From NCBI RefSeq assembly GCF_014851685.1, contig NZ_JACVAC010000001.1:496001-560000 (forward strand): a DNA stretch of 64,000 nucleotides. The letters are read 5' to 3'. Made by a program: the position numbers and the translations under genes. Source of the DNA: Pseudomonas sp. PDM05 (lineage in GTDB: Bacteria; Pseudomonadota; Gammaproteobacteria; Pseudomonadales; Pseudomonadaceae). A model generated the notes under the pieces. It worked only from the letters and a program-made list of their open reading frames with translations, was not told the DNA's origin and searched no databases. The first letter of the stretch is position 1, and every line of letters begins with the position of its first letter. Positions 9,149-18,339 of the stretch are shown here, piece after piece.

Positions 9149-10480
9149 ATGAGCCGTCAACTCAAACTCGGCGCTTTCCTCATGGCCACCGGGCACCACG
9201 TTGCCGCCTGGCGTCACCCGGATGTTCCGGCGAATGCCGGGCTGGATTTCGCCCAGTACAAACACCTGGCGCGGGTCGCCGAAGCGGCGAAGTTCGATGC
9301 GCTGTTCGTCGCCGACAGCGTGGCGGCGGCAACCGGCGCGATTGCCAGCCACATGGCGCGCTCGGATCATTTCGAGCCGCTGACCTTGCTCTCGGCGCTG
9401 AGCGCGGTGACCGAGCATATCGGCCTGATCGCGACGGCGACCACCACCTACAACGAGCCGTACCATGTGGCGCGCAAATTTGCCTCGCTGGATCACCTGT
9501 CCGGCGGGCGTGCGGGCTGGAACCTGGTGACCTCGGACGCCGCCGCCGAGGCGCAGAATTTCGGCCGCGACGAACACCTCGGCCACGCCGAGCGCTACAG
9601 CCGCGCCCGCGAGTTTCATCAGGTGGTGACCGGGTTGTGGGACAGCTGGGAAGACGACGCCTTCGGGCGCGACAAGGCCAGCGGCAACTACTACGACCCG
9701 GCCAAACTGCATGTACTGGAGCATGTGGGCGAACACTTCAGCGTCAAGGGCCCGCTGAACGTGGCCCGTTCGCCTCAAGGCCAGCCGGTGATCGTACAGG
9801 CCGGCTCTTCCGAGGCCGGTCGTGACCTGGCGGCGCAAACCGCCGAGGTGGTATTTACCGCGCAGACTTCGCTGGAAAATGCCCAGGGGTTTTATGCCGA
9901 TCTCAAGGGGCGCCTGGCGCAATACGCACGTGAGGCCGACTCGCTGAAGATCATGCCCGGCGTGTTTGTGGTGGTCGGGCAGACCGAGGCCGAGGCGCAG
10001 GCCAAGTTCGAGGCGTTCCAGGCGTTGGTCGAGCCCGAAGTCGGCGTCGCATTGCTGGGGCGCATGCTCGGTAACTTCGACCTGTCCGGCTACCCGCTGG
10101 ATGGCCCGCTGCCGGAGCTGCCACTGACCGACAGCGGGCAGCGCAGCCGCCAGCAGTTGCTCAGCGACCTGGCCTTGCGCGAAAACCTCACACTGGCCCA
10201 GTTGGGCCGACGGATCGCCGGTGGTCGCGGGCACTACAGCCTGATCGGCACCCCCACGCAGATCGCCGATGAGCTGCAACGCTGGTTCGAACAGGGCGCG
10301 GCGGATGGCTTCAATATCCTGGTGCCGCACCTGCCCGGTGGCCTCGAGGATTTCGCCCAGTGGGTGGTGCCCGAGCTGCAACGACGCGGCCTGTTCCGCA
10401 GCGAATACAGCGGCACGACCTTGCGGGAAAACCTCGGTTTGGCACGCCCTGAAAACCGTTTCAAAAAGGACCGCGCATGA
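9149..10480 (+). CDS. LLM-class flavin-dependent monooxygenase (NtaA/SnaA/DszA family)
   Basis: A 443-residue bacterial-luciferase-like monooxygenase that uses reduced FMN from a separate reductase. The N-terminal LKLGAFLMATGHHVAAWRHP, FDALFVADS and LDHLSGGRAGWNLVTS segments are typical of the NtaA/SnaA/DszA branch, which includes enzymes that oxidise sulfones, nitrilotriacetate and related compounds. The ATG starts one base after the TonB receptor stop, and the stop overlaps the next gene by ATGA, so the three form a tight operon. Members next to sulfonate-binding proteins commonly desulfurise organosulfur compounds; the exact substrate is inference. No flavin reductase gene is adjacent. Confidence 0.88.
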   Translation: MSRQLKLGAFLMATGHHVAAWRHPDVPANAGLDFAQYKHLARVAEAAKFDALFVADSVAAATGAIASHMARSDHFEPLTLLSALSAVTEHIGLIATATTTYNEPYHVARKFASLDHLSGGRAGWNLVTSDAAAEAQNFGRDEHLGHAERYSRAREFHQVVTGLWDSWEDDAFGRDKASGNYYDPAKLHVLEHVGEHFSVKGPLNVARSPQGQPVIVQAGSSEAGRDLAAQTAEVVFTAQTSLENAQGFYADLKGRLAQYAREADSLKIMPGVFVVVGQTEAEAQAKFEAFQALVEPEVGVALLGRMLGNFDLSGYPLDGPLPELPLTDSGQRSRQQLLSDLALRENLTLAQLGRRIAGGRGHYSLIGTPTQIADELQRWFEQGAADGFNILVPHLPGGLEDFAQWVVPELQRRGLFRSEYSGTTLRENLGLARPENRFKKDRA

Positions 10481-11400
10481 AAATTCCCGCCCTGCTGCTG
10501 GCCTTGCTGGCCGTGACCCAGACCGCCCTGGCCGCCGACCCCGCCACCCTGCGCATCGGCTACCAGAAAGGCTCCATCGCCCTGGTGCTGGCCAAGGAAC
10601 ACGGCCTGCTGGAACAACGTTTCCCAGAGACCGCCGTGAAGTGGGTCGAATTCCCCGCCGGCCCGCAGATGCTTGAAGCGCTCAACGTTGGCGCACTGGA
10701 TGTGGGCTCCACCGGAGACATCCCGCCGTTGTTCGCCCAGGCGGCGGGTGCCGATCTGGTCTATATCGGCGCTGAACCGCCCAAGCCCAGTGCGGAAACC
10801 ATCCTGGTGCGAGACGACAGCCCGCTGCATTCGGTGGCGGACCTCAAGGGCAAGAAAGTCGCGTTCCAGAAAGGCTCCAGCTCCCACAACCTGATCCTGC
10901 GTGCACTGAACAAGGCCGGGCTGAGCTACAAGGACATCCAGCCGGTGTACCTGCCGCCGGCCGACGCGCGTGCCGCGTTCGAACAAGGCAGCGTGGATGC
11001 CTGGGCGATCTGGGAACCCTACTCGTCCCTGGCCCTGAGCCAGAGCCCGAGCCATGTGCTGGCCAACGGCGAGGGGCTGGGGTTGTCGGGGCCGGTGTAT
11101 ACCGCGCGGCGCGAGTATGCCAAGGCGAATGGCGCGTTCGTGCATGATTTATTGAATGAGCTCAGCGCCGCCGAAGCGCTGACACGCAGCCATCGCAAAG
11201 ACAGTCTGAAAGTGCTGACCGGCTTTATGGGCCTGCCGGAGAACGTGATCGCGCGGTACATGGACAATCGCCCACCGTCACCGATCCTGCCGATTGACGA
11301 GAAGATCCTCCAGGCGCAGCAGGCGACGGCGGATCTGTTCTACCAGAACCACCTGTTGCCCAAATCCATCGACGTGAAAAAAGCCGTGGAGAACAACTGA
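10477..11400 (+). CDS. SsuA-like sulfonate ABC transporter substrate-binding protein
   Basis: A 307-residue periplasmic binding protein of the SsuA/TauA/NrtA type. Residues 1-20 form a signal peptide (ending TALAADP). LRIGYQKGSIALVLAKEHGLLE, GALDVGSTGDIPPLFAQAAG and DAWAIWEPYSSLAL are characteristic SsuA-family segments. It overlaps the monooxygenase gene by four bases. No permease (SsuC) or ATPase (SsuB) gene follows. A REPIN and a convergent receptor come next, so it must be served by a transporter encoded elsewhere or act as a periplasmic shuttle. Confidence 0.88.
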   Translation: MKIPALLLALLAVTQTALAADPATLRIGYQKGSIALVLAKEHGLLEQRFPETAVKWVEFPAGPQMLEALNVGALDVGSTGDIPPLFAQAAGADLVYIGAEPPKPSAETILVRDDSPLHSVADLKGKKVAFQKGSSSHNLILRALNKAGLSYKDIQPVYLPPADARAAFEQGSVDAWAIWEPYSSLALSQSPSHVLANGEGLGLSGPVYTARREYAKANGAFVHDLLNELSAAEALTRSHRKDSLKVLTGFMGLPENVIARYMDNRPPSPILPIDEKILQAQQATADLFYQNHLLPKSIDVKKAVENN

Positions 11401-11408
11401 AATCAACC

Positions 11409-11498
11409 TGTGGGAGTGGGCTTGCTCGCGAATGCGGTGGGTCAGCCAATACATGTTGTGACTGACACTCCGCTTTCGCGAGCAAGCCCGCTCCCACA
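11409..11498. repeat. REPIN: two inverted REP units
   Basis: Left arm tgtgggagtgggcttgctcg and right arm cgagcaagcccgctcccaca flank a 47-base spacer. The left arm carries one substitution (gagt for gagc) relative to the other copies. It lies between two convergent transcription units. Confidence 0.83.
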
Positions 11499-11518
11499 TT
11501 TTGATTGGTGTGCACCCG

Positions 11519-13903
11519 TTAGAAATCGACAGTGGCCGAGAGCAGGTAGGTGCGCGGTGTCGCCAATGTCAGGCCTGGCTCGCTGTCGTCCGATGCACCG
11601 GCCGAGCTCCAGTAGCGTTTATCCGCGACGTTTTCCACGTTTGCGCGCAGGGTCACGTGTTTGTCGTCCACTTTGAAGGCATACCGCGCGCCCACGTCGA
11701 TGCGGTTCCAGGCGTCGATTTCCTTGACGTTGGATTGGTCCAGGTACTGCGAGCTGGAGTGGATGCCGCGGCTGGTCAGGGTCAAGCCTTCCAGGCCCGG
11801 CACATCCCACTCGGCGCCAAGGTTGACGTTGTATTTGGGGGTGGCCGGGGCGCGGTTGCCGTCCCAGGCGCCGTTGGTGGTGTCTTTGAGTTTGCTGTCG
11901 ATATACATCACGCCGCCAAGCAAACGCACACCCTTGAGCGGTTCGCCGAACACACTCAGTTCTGCACCGGTGTTCTCGCGCTTGCCGTTGGGCCCGAACA
12001 GCCGCGTGGTGGCGTTGGTTTCATAGGCCGGTTGCTTGATGCGGAACACCGCTGCCGTCACGGCGACGGCACCGGCGTCGTATTTGGCTCCGACTTCAAC
12101 CTGGCGGCTGATAAACGGCGGGAAGATATCGTCGCTGTTGCGCGATGTGGTCGGCGCGATCTTGCCCTGGCTCAGGCCTTCCATGTAGTTGGCGTACAGC
12201 GACAGCCGGTCGGTGGCCTTGAACAGTAGGCCGCCGGAGGGCGAGACCTTTTCTTCGTCGTAGCCGGTCTTGCCTTTGACGCCGTTGCTCCAGTCAGTCA
12301 CCTTGACCCGCTGCCAGCGTGCGCCGAGGGTCAGCAGCAGGCGGTCGTCAAAGAAGCCCAGGGTGTCGGACAAGGCCACGCCGCTGAATTTGTTCTCGGT
12401 ATAGACCTTGGCGTCCTGGCGCGTGGCCGTGGACGGTGTCGGGGTTTGCACCGGGTTGTAGAGGTTGCTGGAGGCCGTCGCGTACCGCGCGCCGCCGTTG
12501 GTGAAATCCATGTCGAAGTAGCTGGCGGCCAGGTTGACCTCATGGCTCACCGGCCCGGTATGGAACCAGTTGCGCACGCCCGCCGTGTAGGTGCGCACAT
12601 TTTCATCGCGGGTGAAGTCACGGGGCAGCACGCTGAAATCGCCGGCGGCGTTAGTGACGGAGACCGCGTGACGCAGGAAGTCATGGTTGCTTTTACGCGC
12701 ACCGAAGCCACCGTAGAGCATCACGTTGTCGCTGAGGTCGTACTCGCCGTTGACCGTGCCAAAGGTGTCGTTGGTGCGCGCCTTGCTCCAGGATTGCGCA
12801 TAGTTGCGGCGCACATCGTTGGCGCTGGGCACCGGCGCGGCGGCGGCGACTTGCACGCGTTCCTGAGGGGCGTCGGTGTCGCGCTCGGTGTGGCCGATGT
12901 CGGTGGAAAGGCGCAGGCGCTCGCCACGGAAATCCAGGCCGAGCACGGCCATTTCACGGTCGACGCTCTGGTGATCCCATTCGGTGTCGCCGGACTGCTT
13001 CACGCCGTTGAAGCGGATGCCGAACTTGTTGTCCTCGCCAAACCTCCGGCCCACATCCACTGCACCGCCCGCCTGGCTTTCGGAAGCCCAGGTGCCGGTG
13101 AACGAGGTGATGTCCTTGTCGGTGGCGCGCTTGGGCACTACGTTGATCCCGCCGCCCACGCTGCCACGGGGCGAGATGCCGTTGATCAACTGGGTCGGGC
13201 CTTTGAAGATGTCGACGCGGTCGGCCATTTCCATATCAATGCTGTAGGTCGGCAGCACGCCGTACAGGCCGTTATAGGACACATCACTGTTGAACAGGCT
13301 GAAGCCGCGGATGGTGAATTGCTCGTAGCGCCCACCGGCCGGGTTGGTGGCGCGTACCGATGGGTCGCTGGCGATCAGTTCGCCCAGGGTGCGTGCTTGC
13401 TGGTTCTTCACCGCGTCGGCGGTGTAGGTGGTGATGCTGAACGGGGTTTCCATGAAGTCCCGCGTACCGAGGATGCCCTGGGCGCCACGCCGCGCCACTT
13501 GGCCACCGGCGTAGGTGTCGCCGTCGTACAGGCCGGTGGTGCCGAGGATCGAGGTCGGGGCCAGTTCCAGGCTGCTGCCATCCGGTGCCGGGATGAGCAT
13601 GTAGGCTGAATCGCCGACGGGTTGCAGTTGCAGGCCGGAACCTTGCAGCAGGCGTGCGAAGCCCTCCTCCACGGCAAACTCGCCGGACAAACCACTGCTG
13701 CTGCGCCCGCTGACGAGTGCCGGGTCCACCGACAGGTTGACCCCCGCCAGCCCGGCAAACCGGGTGAGCGCCGCGCTCAGGCTACCGGCGGGTACCTGGT
13801 AACTGCGGCGGGCGTCGTCGGCGTAGCTGACAGTGGCGAATAGCGGGCCGGCGCTGAGGCTCAGCAGCAGGCTCAGGTTGAGCAAGGGGCGGACTACGGG
13901 CAT
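11519..13903 (-). CDS. TonB-dependent siderophore receptor with STN signalling domain
   Basis: A 794-residue ferric-siderophore receptor of the FhuA/FpvA class. A signal peptide (to about residue 28) is followed by a secretin/TonB N-terminal domain (RSYQVPAGSLSAALTRFAGL to YMLIPAPDG). The plug has RRGAQGILGTRDFMETPFSI and VDIFKGPTQLINGISPRGS, and the barrel ends in LATPRTYLLSATVDF. An STN domain normally contacts an anti-sigma factor, but no sigma/anti-sigma pair adjoins it here. The upstream region holds an AT-rich patch (ttcaattatttttcat) that could be a weak Fur site. The ligand cannot be told from sequence. Confidence 0.9.
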   Translation of the reverse strand: MPVVRPLLNLSLLLSLSAGPLFATVSYADDARRSYQVPAGSLSAALTRFAGLAGVNLSVDPALVSGRSSSGLSGEFAVEEGFARLLQGSGLQLQPVGDSAYMLIPAPDGSSLELAPTSILGTTGLYDGDTYAGGQVARRGAQGILGTRDFMETPFSITTYTADAVKNQQARTLGELIASDPSVRATNPAGGRYEQFTIRGFSLFNSDVSYNGLYGVLPTYSIDMEMADRVDIFKGPTQLINGISPRGSVGGGINVVPKRATDKDITSFTGTWASESQAGGAVDVGRRFGEDNKFGIRFNGVKQSGDTEWDHQSVDREMAVLGLDFRGERLRLSTDIGHTERDTDAPQERVQVAAAAPVPSANDVRRNYAQSWSKARTNDTFGTVNGEYDLSDNVMLYGGFGARKSNHDFLRHAVSVTNAAGDFSVLPRDFTRDENVRTYTAGVRNWFHTGPVSHEVNLAASYFDMDFTNGGARYATASSNLYNPVQTPTPSTATRQDAKVYTENKFSGVALSDTLGFFDDRLLLTLGARWQRVKVTDWSNGVKGKTGYDEEKVSPSGGLLFKATDRLSLYANYMEGLSQGKIAPTTSRNSDDIFPPFISRQVEVGAKYDAGAVAVTAAVFRIKQPAYETNATTRLFGPNGKRENTGAELSVFGEPLKGVRLLGGVMYIDSKLKDTTNGAWDGNRAPATPKYNVNLGAEWDVPGLEGLTLTSRGIHSSSQYLDQSNVKEIDAWNRIDVGARYAFKVDDKHVTLRANVENVADKRYWSSAGASDDSEPGLTLATPRTYLLSATVDF

Positions 13904-14025
13904 TGAAGGAAGCTCTCGATGATGTGCACTTACCTCAAATGACCGGTGACGCGAAAAAAAGGGACAGACTATTTCAATTATTTTTCATCCCGCGCCAAAT
14001 ACCTCGCTGTGTTAGCGCGCCCTAT

Positions 14026-14231
14026 GTAGTGAGCGGGCTTGCCCCGCGCTGGGGGGCGAAGCCGCCCCAAATCCAGGCGCCTCGGTCTTTCTGATACACC
14101 GCGGTGCCTGGGTTTAGGGCGGCTTCGCCCCCCAGCGCGGGGCAAGCCCGCTCACTACAAGGTCGTCAGGGGGCACCAGAGACCGATTTGGGGCGGCTTC
14201 GCCACCCAGCGCGGGCAAGCCCGCTCACTAC
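14026..14231. repeat. Cluster of three REP units of a second class
   Basis: Three copies of a 42-base unit read gtagtgagcgggcttgcccc followed by gcgctgggnggcgaagccgcccc. Copy 1 is forward (14026-14068); copies 2 (14117-14158) and 3 (14190-14231) are reverse. Each unit contains two nested hairpins. Copy 3 has lost one G and carries a substitution in gccacccag. Copies 1 and 2 make an inverted pair, and copy 3 repeats copy 2 in tandem with a related spacer (ggtcgtcagg / ggtcgtcggg). Confidence 0.85.
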
Positions 14232-14244
14232 AGGTCGTCGGGGG

Positions 14245-15855
14245 TCACCAGAGGGCGATATGGGAGTCGGCCCTCGGCTCGGTGCCACCGCATAGCACGC
14301 CGCTGACCGGATCACGCAGGATGATCTGCCCGCGCCCGTAATCGGTGAGGTCGCTGGCGATCTGCACCTGATGCCCCCGCCGCGCCAGGGCATTGGCCAG
14401 GTCGCGGGAAGCGCCCTGCTCGATACCGACCTTCATGCCGCCCAACCATTGCCAGCGCGGCGCATCCAGCGCCGCTTGCGGGTTGAGGCCGAAGTCCAGC
14501 AGGTTCATCACCATCTGCACATGCCCCTGGGGCTGCATGTAGCCGCCCATCACGCCAAACGGCCCGAGAGCTTCGCCGTCTTTGGTGAGGAAGCCGGGGA
14601 TGATGGTGTGGAAAGTTTTTTTGCCCGGTGCCAGGCAGTTGGCGTGGGTCGGGTCGAGGCTGAATTCCTGCCCACGGTTCTGCAACGCGATGCCGCTGTC
14701 GGGCAGTACCACGCCGGAGCCGAAGCCGTGGTAGTTGCTTTGGATGAACGAGACCATGTTGCCTTCGGCATCCGCCGTGGCCAGGTACACCGTACCACTG
14801 GCGTGGGGATCGCCCGGCGTGGGCGGCTGGGCGTGTGCGCTAATCTGGGCACGGCGGCGGCGGCTGTAGTCGTCGCTGAGCAGATCCGCAACGGCCACGC
14901 GCATGTGCAGGGGGTCGGTGATGTAGTGCAAGCCGTCGCTGTAGGCGAGTTTCATCGCCTCCAGCTGGCGGTGCCAGGTCTGCTGGCTGTCGCGGTGATC
15001 GAAGCTGAAGCCTTCAAGGATTTTCAGCGCCATCAAGGCGACCAGGCCCTGGCCGCTGGGGGGGATTTCCCAGACGTCGACGCCGCGATAGTTGATGTGG
15101 ATCGGTTCGACCCACTGGGCGCGGTAGTCTTGCAGATCCGTGGCGCGCAGGTAGCCGCCCGTGGCCCTGGAATGCGCATCGAGACGTGCAGCCAAGGCGC
15201 CGCGATACAGGCTTTCGCAACGGCTGGCGGCGAGTTCCTCAAGGGTACGCGCCTGGGCCGGGTTGTGGAAAATCTCCCCCGCCCGGGGTGCGCGGCCATC
15301 GATCAGGAAAGTGTCGAACCAGGCGTCCAGCACTGCGTCGCGATGGGGGCTGAATTCGTCCAGCGCGCTCTGCCATTGCTGGGCGACCACCGGCGACAGC
15401 GGGAAACCGTCACGCGCCAGGCGAATGGCCGGTTGCAGCAACGCGGCAAACGCCAGCTTGCCGAAGCGTTGTGACAGCTCGGCCCAGGCCGACGGGCAAC
15501 CGGGTACGGTGACCGGGGTCCAGCCGTACAACGGCATTTGTTCGTGCCCTGCCGCCTTGACCGCCTCGACACTCAAGGCCGCCGGCGCATGGCCGTTGCC
15601 GTTCAGGCCGTGCAACTGGCCCTTGCACCACACCAATGCAAACGCATCGCCGCCCAGGCCGCAGCCGGTGGGTTCAACCACGGTCAACGCCGCCGCCGTG
15701 GCAATCGCCGCGTCGATGGCATTGCCCCCCTGTTGCATGATTTCGATACCGGCCTGGGCCGCCAGCGGCTGGGAGGCAGCGACCATGCCGCGCCTGGCGA
15801 ACACACTCTGGCGTTGCGACGGATAGGGGTACTCGTGAGCAGAAAATTTCAACAT
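14245..15855 (-). CDS. Gamma-glutamyltransferase family protein
   Basis: A 536-residue member of the Ntn-hydrolase GGT family, which cleaves or transfers gamma-glutamyl groups after self-processing. The ATG at 15855 has a purine-rich ribosome site (ggaagag). MVAASQPLAAQAGIEIMQQG, GNAIDAAIATAAALTVVEP, GCGLGGDAFALVW and the C-terminal GVMGGYMQPQGHVQMVMN are family hallmarks. The probable processing Thr lies in ASGTVYLATAD. No signal peptide is evident, unlike classical periplasmic GGT, so it may be cytoplasmic like the YwrD type. It is the last gene of the leftward gntR-ABC operon, which suggests the imported substrate is a gamma-glutamyl or related amide compound. Confidence 0.87.
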   Translation of the reverse strand: MLKFSAHEYPYPSQRQSVFARRGMVAASQPLAAQAGIEIMQQGGNAIDAAIATAAALTVVEPTGCGLGGDAFALVWCKGQLHGLNGNGHAPAALSVEAVKAAGHEQMPLYGWTPVTVPGCPSAWAELSQRFGKLAFAALLQPAIRLARDGFPLSPVVAQQWQSALDEFSPHRDAVLDAWFDTFLIDGRAPRAGEIFHNPAQARTLEELAASRCESLYRGALAARLDAHSRATGGYLRATDLQDYRAQWVEPIHINYRGVDVWEIPPSGQGLVALMALKILEGFSFDHRDSQQTWHRQLEAMKLAYSDGLHYITDPLHMRVAVADLLSDDYSRRRRAQISAHAQPPTPGDPHASGTVYLATADAEGNMVSFIQSNYHGFGSGVVLPDSGIALQNRGQEFSLDPTHANCLAPGKKTFHTIIPGFLTKDGEALGPFGVMGGYMQPQGHVQMVMNLLDFGLNPQAALDAPRWQWLGGMKVGIEQGASRDLANALARRGHQVQIASDLTDYGRGQIILRDPVSGVLCGGTEPRADSHIALW

Positions 15856-15885
15856 GGCAAAGGCTCTTCCACACAAGGTTTGAAG

Positions 15886-16665
15886 TCATAACACGCGGCT
15901 GAGAAACGCTTGGGTCCGCGGGTGGCTGGGGTGGCTGAAAATCTGTTCCGGCGGCCCCTGTTCGATCAGTTCGCCCTGGTCGAGCACCACCACGCGGTCG
16001 GCCACTTCACGGGCAAATCCCATTTCATGGGTGACCACCACCATGGTCATGCCCTCCTCGGCCAACTCCTTCATCACTTGCAGCACTTCGCCGACGGTTT
16101 CCGGGTCGAGGGCGCTGGTGGGCTCGTCGAACAGCATGGCCTGGGGTTTCATCGCCAGCGCACGGGCAATCGCCACGCGTTGTTGCTGGCCGCCGGAAAG
16201 CATCGACGGGTAGTGACTGGCCTTGTCCGCCAGGCCGACCCGCGCCAGCAAGCCACGGGCCTGTTCGAGGGCTTCGGCACGCGGTGTGCCGAGCACGTGA
16301 ATCGGCGCTTCGATGATGTTTTCCAGCGCGGTCATGTGCGGGAACAGGTTGAAGCGCTGGAACACCATGCCGATGTCGCGGCGCTGGCGGGCGATGTTGC
16401 GTTCTGAGTCGCGCACCAGGCTGCCGTCGCTGCGTTCGCGATAGCCCATGGCGCGGCCGTTGACGCGGATGCGTCCGCCCTGGATGTCTTCGAGCAGGTT
16501 GATGCAGCGGATAAAGGTGGTCTTGCCCGAGCCCGAGGCGCCGATCAACACCACCACTTCACCGCGCCGCACGTTCAAGGAGATGCCCTTGAGGATCTGC
16601 AGGTCGCCGAACGACTTGTGCAGGTCCTGGGCTTCGATGATCAGTTCTTCACTTTTATGCGCCAT
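15886..16665 (-). CDS. Polar amino acid ABC transporter ATP-binding protein
   Basis: A 259-residue ATPase of the GlnQ/HisP type that energises amino-acid import. Walker A is [15 protein letters not shown], the signature is [15 protein letters not shown] and Walker B is [14 protein letters not shown] longer open frame runs upstream into the permease gene, but the ATG at 16665 is right: it starts two bases after the permease stop and gives the usual family length. It sits between the permease and the GGT-family gene in one operon. Confidence 0.92.
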   Translation of the reverse strand: MAHKSEELIIEAQDLHKSFGDLQILKGISLNVRRGEVVVLIGASGSGKTTFIRCINLLEDIQGGRIRVNGRAMGYRERSDGSLVRDSERNIARQRRDIGMVFQRFNLFPHMTALENIIEAPIHVLGTPRAEALEQARGLLARVGLADKASHYPSMLSGGQQQRVAIARALAMKPQAMLFDEPTSALDPETVGEVLQVMKELAEEGMTMVVVTHEMGFAREVADRVVVLDQGELIEQGPPEQIFSHPSHPRTQAFLSRVL

Positions 16666-16667
16666 GG

Positions 16668-17444
16668 TCAACGTCCCCTCAGCAGTTTCAAGGTGCTGCG
16701 CCCGAACATGCGGCTGGACGCGGGCGGTGGCCCGGATGGCCGGTCGGACTGGCCGAAGCGCGCCTCCAGCCAGCGCTGGAAGAAGCCCCACAGGGTGGTG
16801 AGCATCAGGAAGTAGATAGCGACCACCAGGTACAACTCGAACACACGGAACGTCGCCGAGGTGACCATCTGCGTACTGAGCAGCAACTCTTGCACGCCGA
16901 TCACGCTGACCAGGGTGGTGTTCTTGAGCATCACGTTGAACTCGTTGCCCAGGGGCGGCACGATCACGCGGAACGCCTGGGGCAGCACGATGCGCCGCAT
17001 CAACTTGGCAAAGCCCATGCCCAGGGAACGCCCGGCTTCGTACTGGCCCTTGTCCACCGCACCGATGCCGGCACGGATGATCTCGGCCATGTACGCACCT
17101 TCGTTGAGGCCCAGGGCAATGATGGCCGCCTGGATATTGCCGGGCACGATCAGGCCGAACAGCTCGATGTCTTCGAAGCGGAATAGCCCGCCCGCCGCCA
17201 GCGCCGTATACAGAAACACGATCTGCACCAGCAGTGGCGTGCCGCGCATCAGCCACACATAAAAGCGCACCGGCAGGTGCAGCAGCGGGTTCCTCGACAG
17301 CCGCAACAGCGCCGCCGCCAACCCCAGCACGCAGCCCAGCAGCATGGCCAACACGCTGATCAGGCAGGTCAGCCAGAGCCCGGTGAGGTACACCCCACTG
17401 GGCTGCAACAGGTACTGCCAGAACACATCCCAATTGAAGTTCAT
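16668..17444 (-). CDS. Polar amino acid ABC transporter permease (HisM/GlnP type)
   Basis: A 258-residue inner-membrane permease with about five transmembrane helices and the conserved EAA loop ([22 protein letters not shown]). The [12 protein letters not shown] start at 17444 is preceded by gag-g purines and is preferred over an upstream in-frame start. [16 protein letters not shown] is the characteristic family segment. Only one permease is present, so it probably works as a homodimer with the adjacent ATPase. Confidence 0.92.
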   Translation of the reverse strand: MNFNWDVFWQYLLQPSGVYLTGLWLTCLISVLAMLLGCVLGLAAALLRLSRNPLLHLPVRFYVWLMRGTPLLVQIVFLYTALAAGGLFRFEDIELFGLIVPGNIQAAIIALGLNEGAYMAEIIRAGIGAVDKGQYEAGRSLGMGFAKLMRRIVLPQAFRVIVPPLGNEFNVMLKNTTLVSVIGVQELLLSTQMVTSATFRVFELYLVVAIYFLMLTTLWGFFQRWLEARFGQSDRPSGPPPASSRMFGRSTLKLLRGR

Positions 17445-17455
17445 GGTGGCAAACC

Positions 17456-18262
17456 TCAGTCGAGTGTGTCGCTGCTGACATGCCATTTGTTCAGCAATTG
17501 CGTGTAGCTGCCGTCGCTGCGCATGTCGCTGATCACCTGCTGCACGGCGGCGGTGAGCTGTGGATCGTCCTTGCGCATGCCCAGGCCGGTGAGGATGCGA
17601 CTGAACGCCGGCACGCCTTCCTGGAACAGGTCGGGGGCCATCGCCGCGTAGTAGCCGGCGGTTTCCACGGTGGTGCCGTAGGCGTCGACCTGATTGATGC
17701 GCAAGGCCTGGAACGCATCGGTGTCGGTGTTGTACACCACCAGCTTCATCGGCGGCTTGCCGGCCTTGGTCAGGTTGTCGTTTTGCGTGTCGAGCAGGGT
17801 CTTGATGGTGGAACCGTTGAGCACCGCAACCTTGTGCGCCGACAAGTCATCCAGGGTCTTGATGCCCTTGGGGTTGCCCTTGGGCACCACCACCGACTGG
17901 CTGGAATACATGTAGTTGACGATGTCGATCACTTGGCGCCGCTCGGGCTTGTCGAACAGTTGGTCGACGATCATGTCGCACTGCTGGGCGAGCAACGCCG
18001 GCACCAGGCCGGAGAACGGGATCACGCGCCACTGCACCTGTTTGTCGCCCAGGCGCCTGGCGATTTCCAGGCCCAGGTCAACGGTCAACCCGCGCGGTTT
18101 CTGCGTTTCATCGAAGGACACCAGGGGCGGTGAATCCATCCCCGAGCAGTAGGTGAGTTTGTCGACTTTCTGCAAGCGCTCCGGCACCTGGGGCGCGGCA
18201 ACGGCCCATGGTGTGCAGAGCCCGAGGGAGAGAGCCACCAGCAAGGCGCGGCGTTTATGCAT
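17456..18262 (-). CDS. Amino acid ABC transporter substrate-binding protein
   Basis: A 268-residue periplasmic receptor of solute-binding family 3. The ATG at 18262 follows ctggagtgtctggtc and opens a signal peptide ending [43 protein letters not shown] and [17 protein letters not shown] are typical of family-3 receptors. It lies eleven bases upstream of the permease gene and 78 bases downstream of the gntR gene. The ligand is unknown; the GGT-family partner makes a gamma-glutamyl compound plausible. Confidence 0.9.
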   Translation of the reverse strand: MHKRRALLVALSLGLCTPWAVAAPQVPERLQKVDKLTYCSGMDSPPLVSFDETQKPRGLTVDLGLEIARRLGDKQVQWRVIPFSGLVPALLAQQCDMIVDQLFDKPERRQVIDIVNYMYSSQSVVVPKGNPKGIKTLDDLSAHKVAVLNGSTIKTLLDTQNDNLTKAGKPPMKLVVYNTDTDAFQALRINQVDAYGTTVETAGYYAAMAPDLFQEGVPAFSRILTGLGMRKDDPQLTAAVQQVISDMRSDGSYTQLLNKWHVSSDTLD

Positions 18263-18339
18263 GACCAGACACTCCAGTTCGTTGAATAACGGGGCAGGAC
18301 TCAAAGTCAAAACATGGGCGGGCTTGGGCCCGCCTCTGA

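Noticed and set aside
16666..17481. A fused permease-like N-terminus on the ATPase frame
   Set aside because: The fused part is the wrong frame of the real permease gene; the ATPase begins at 16665.
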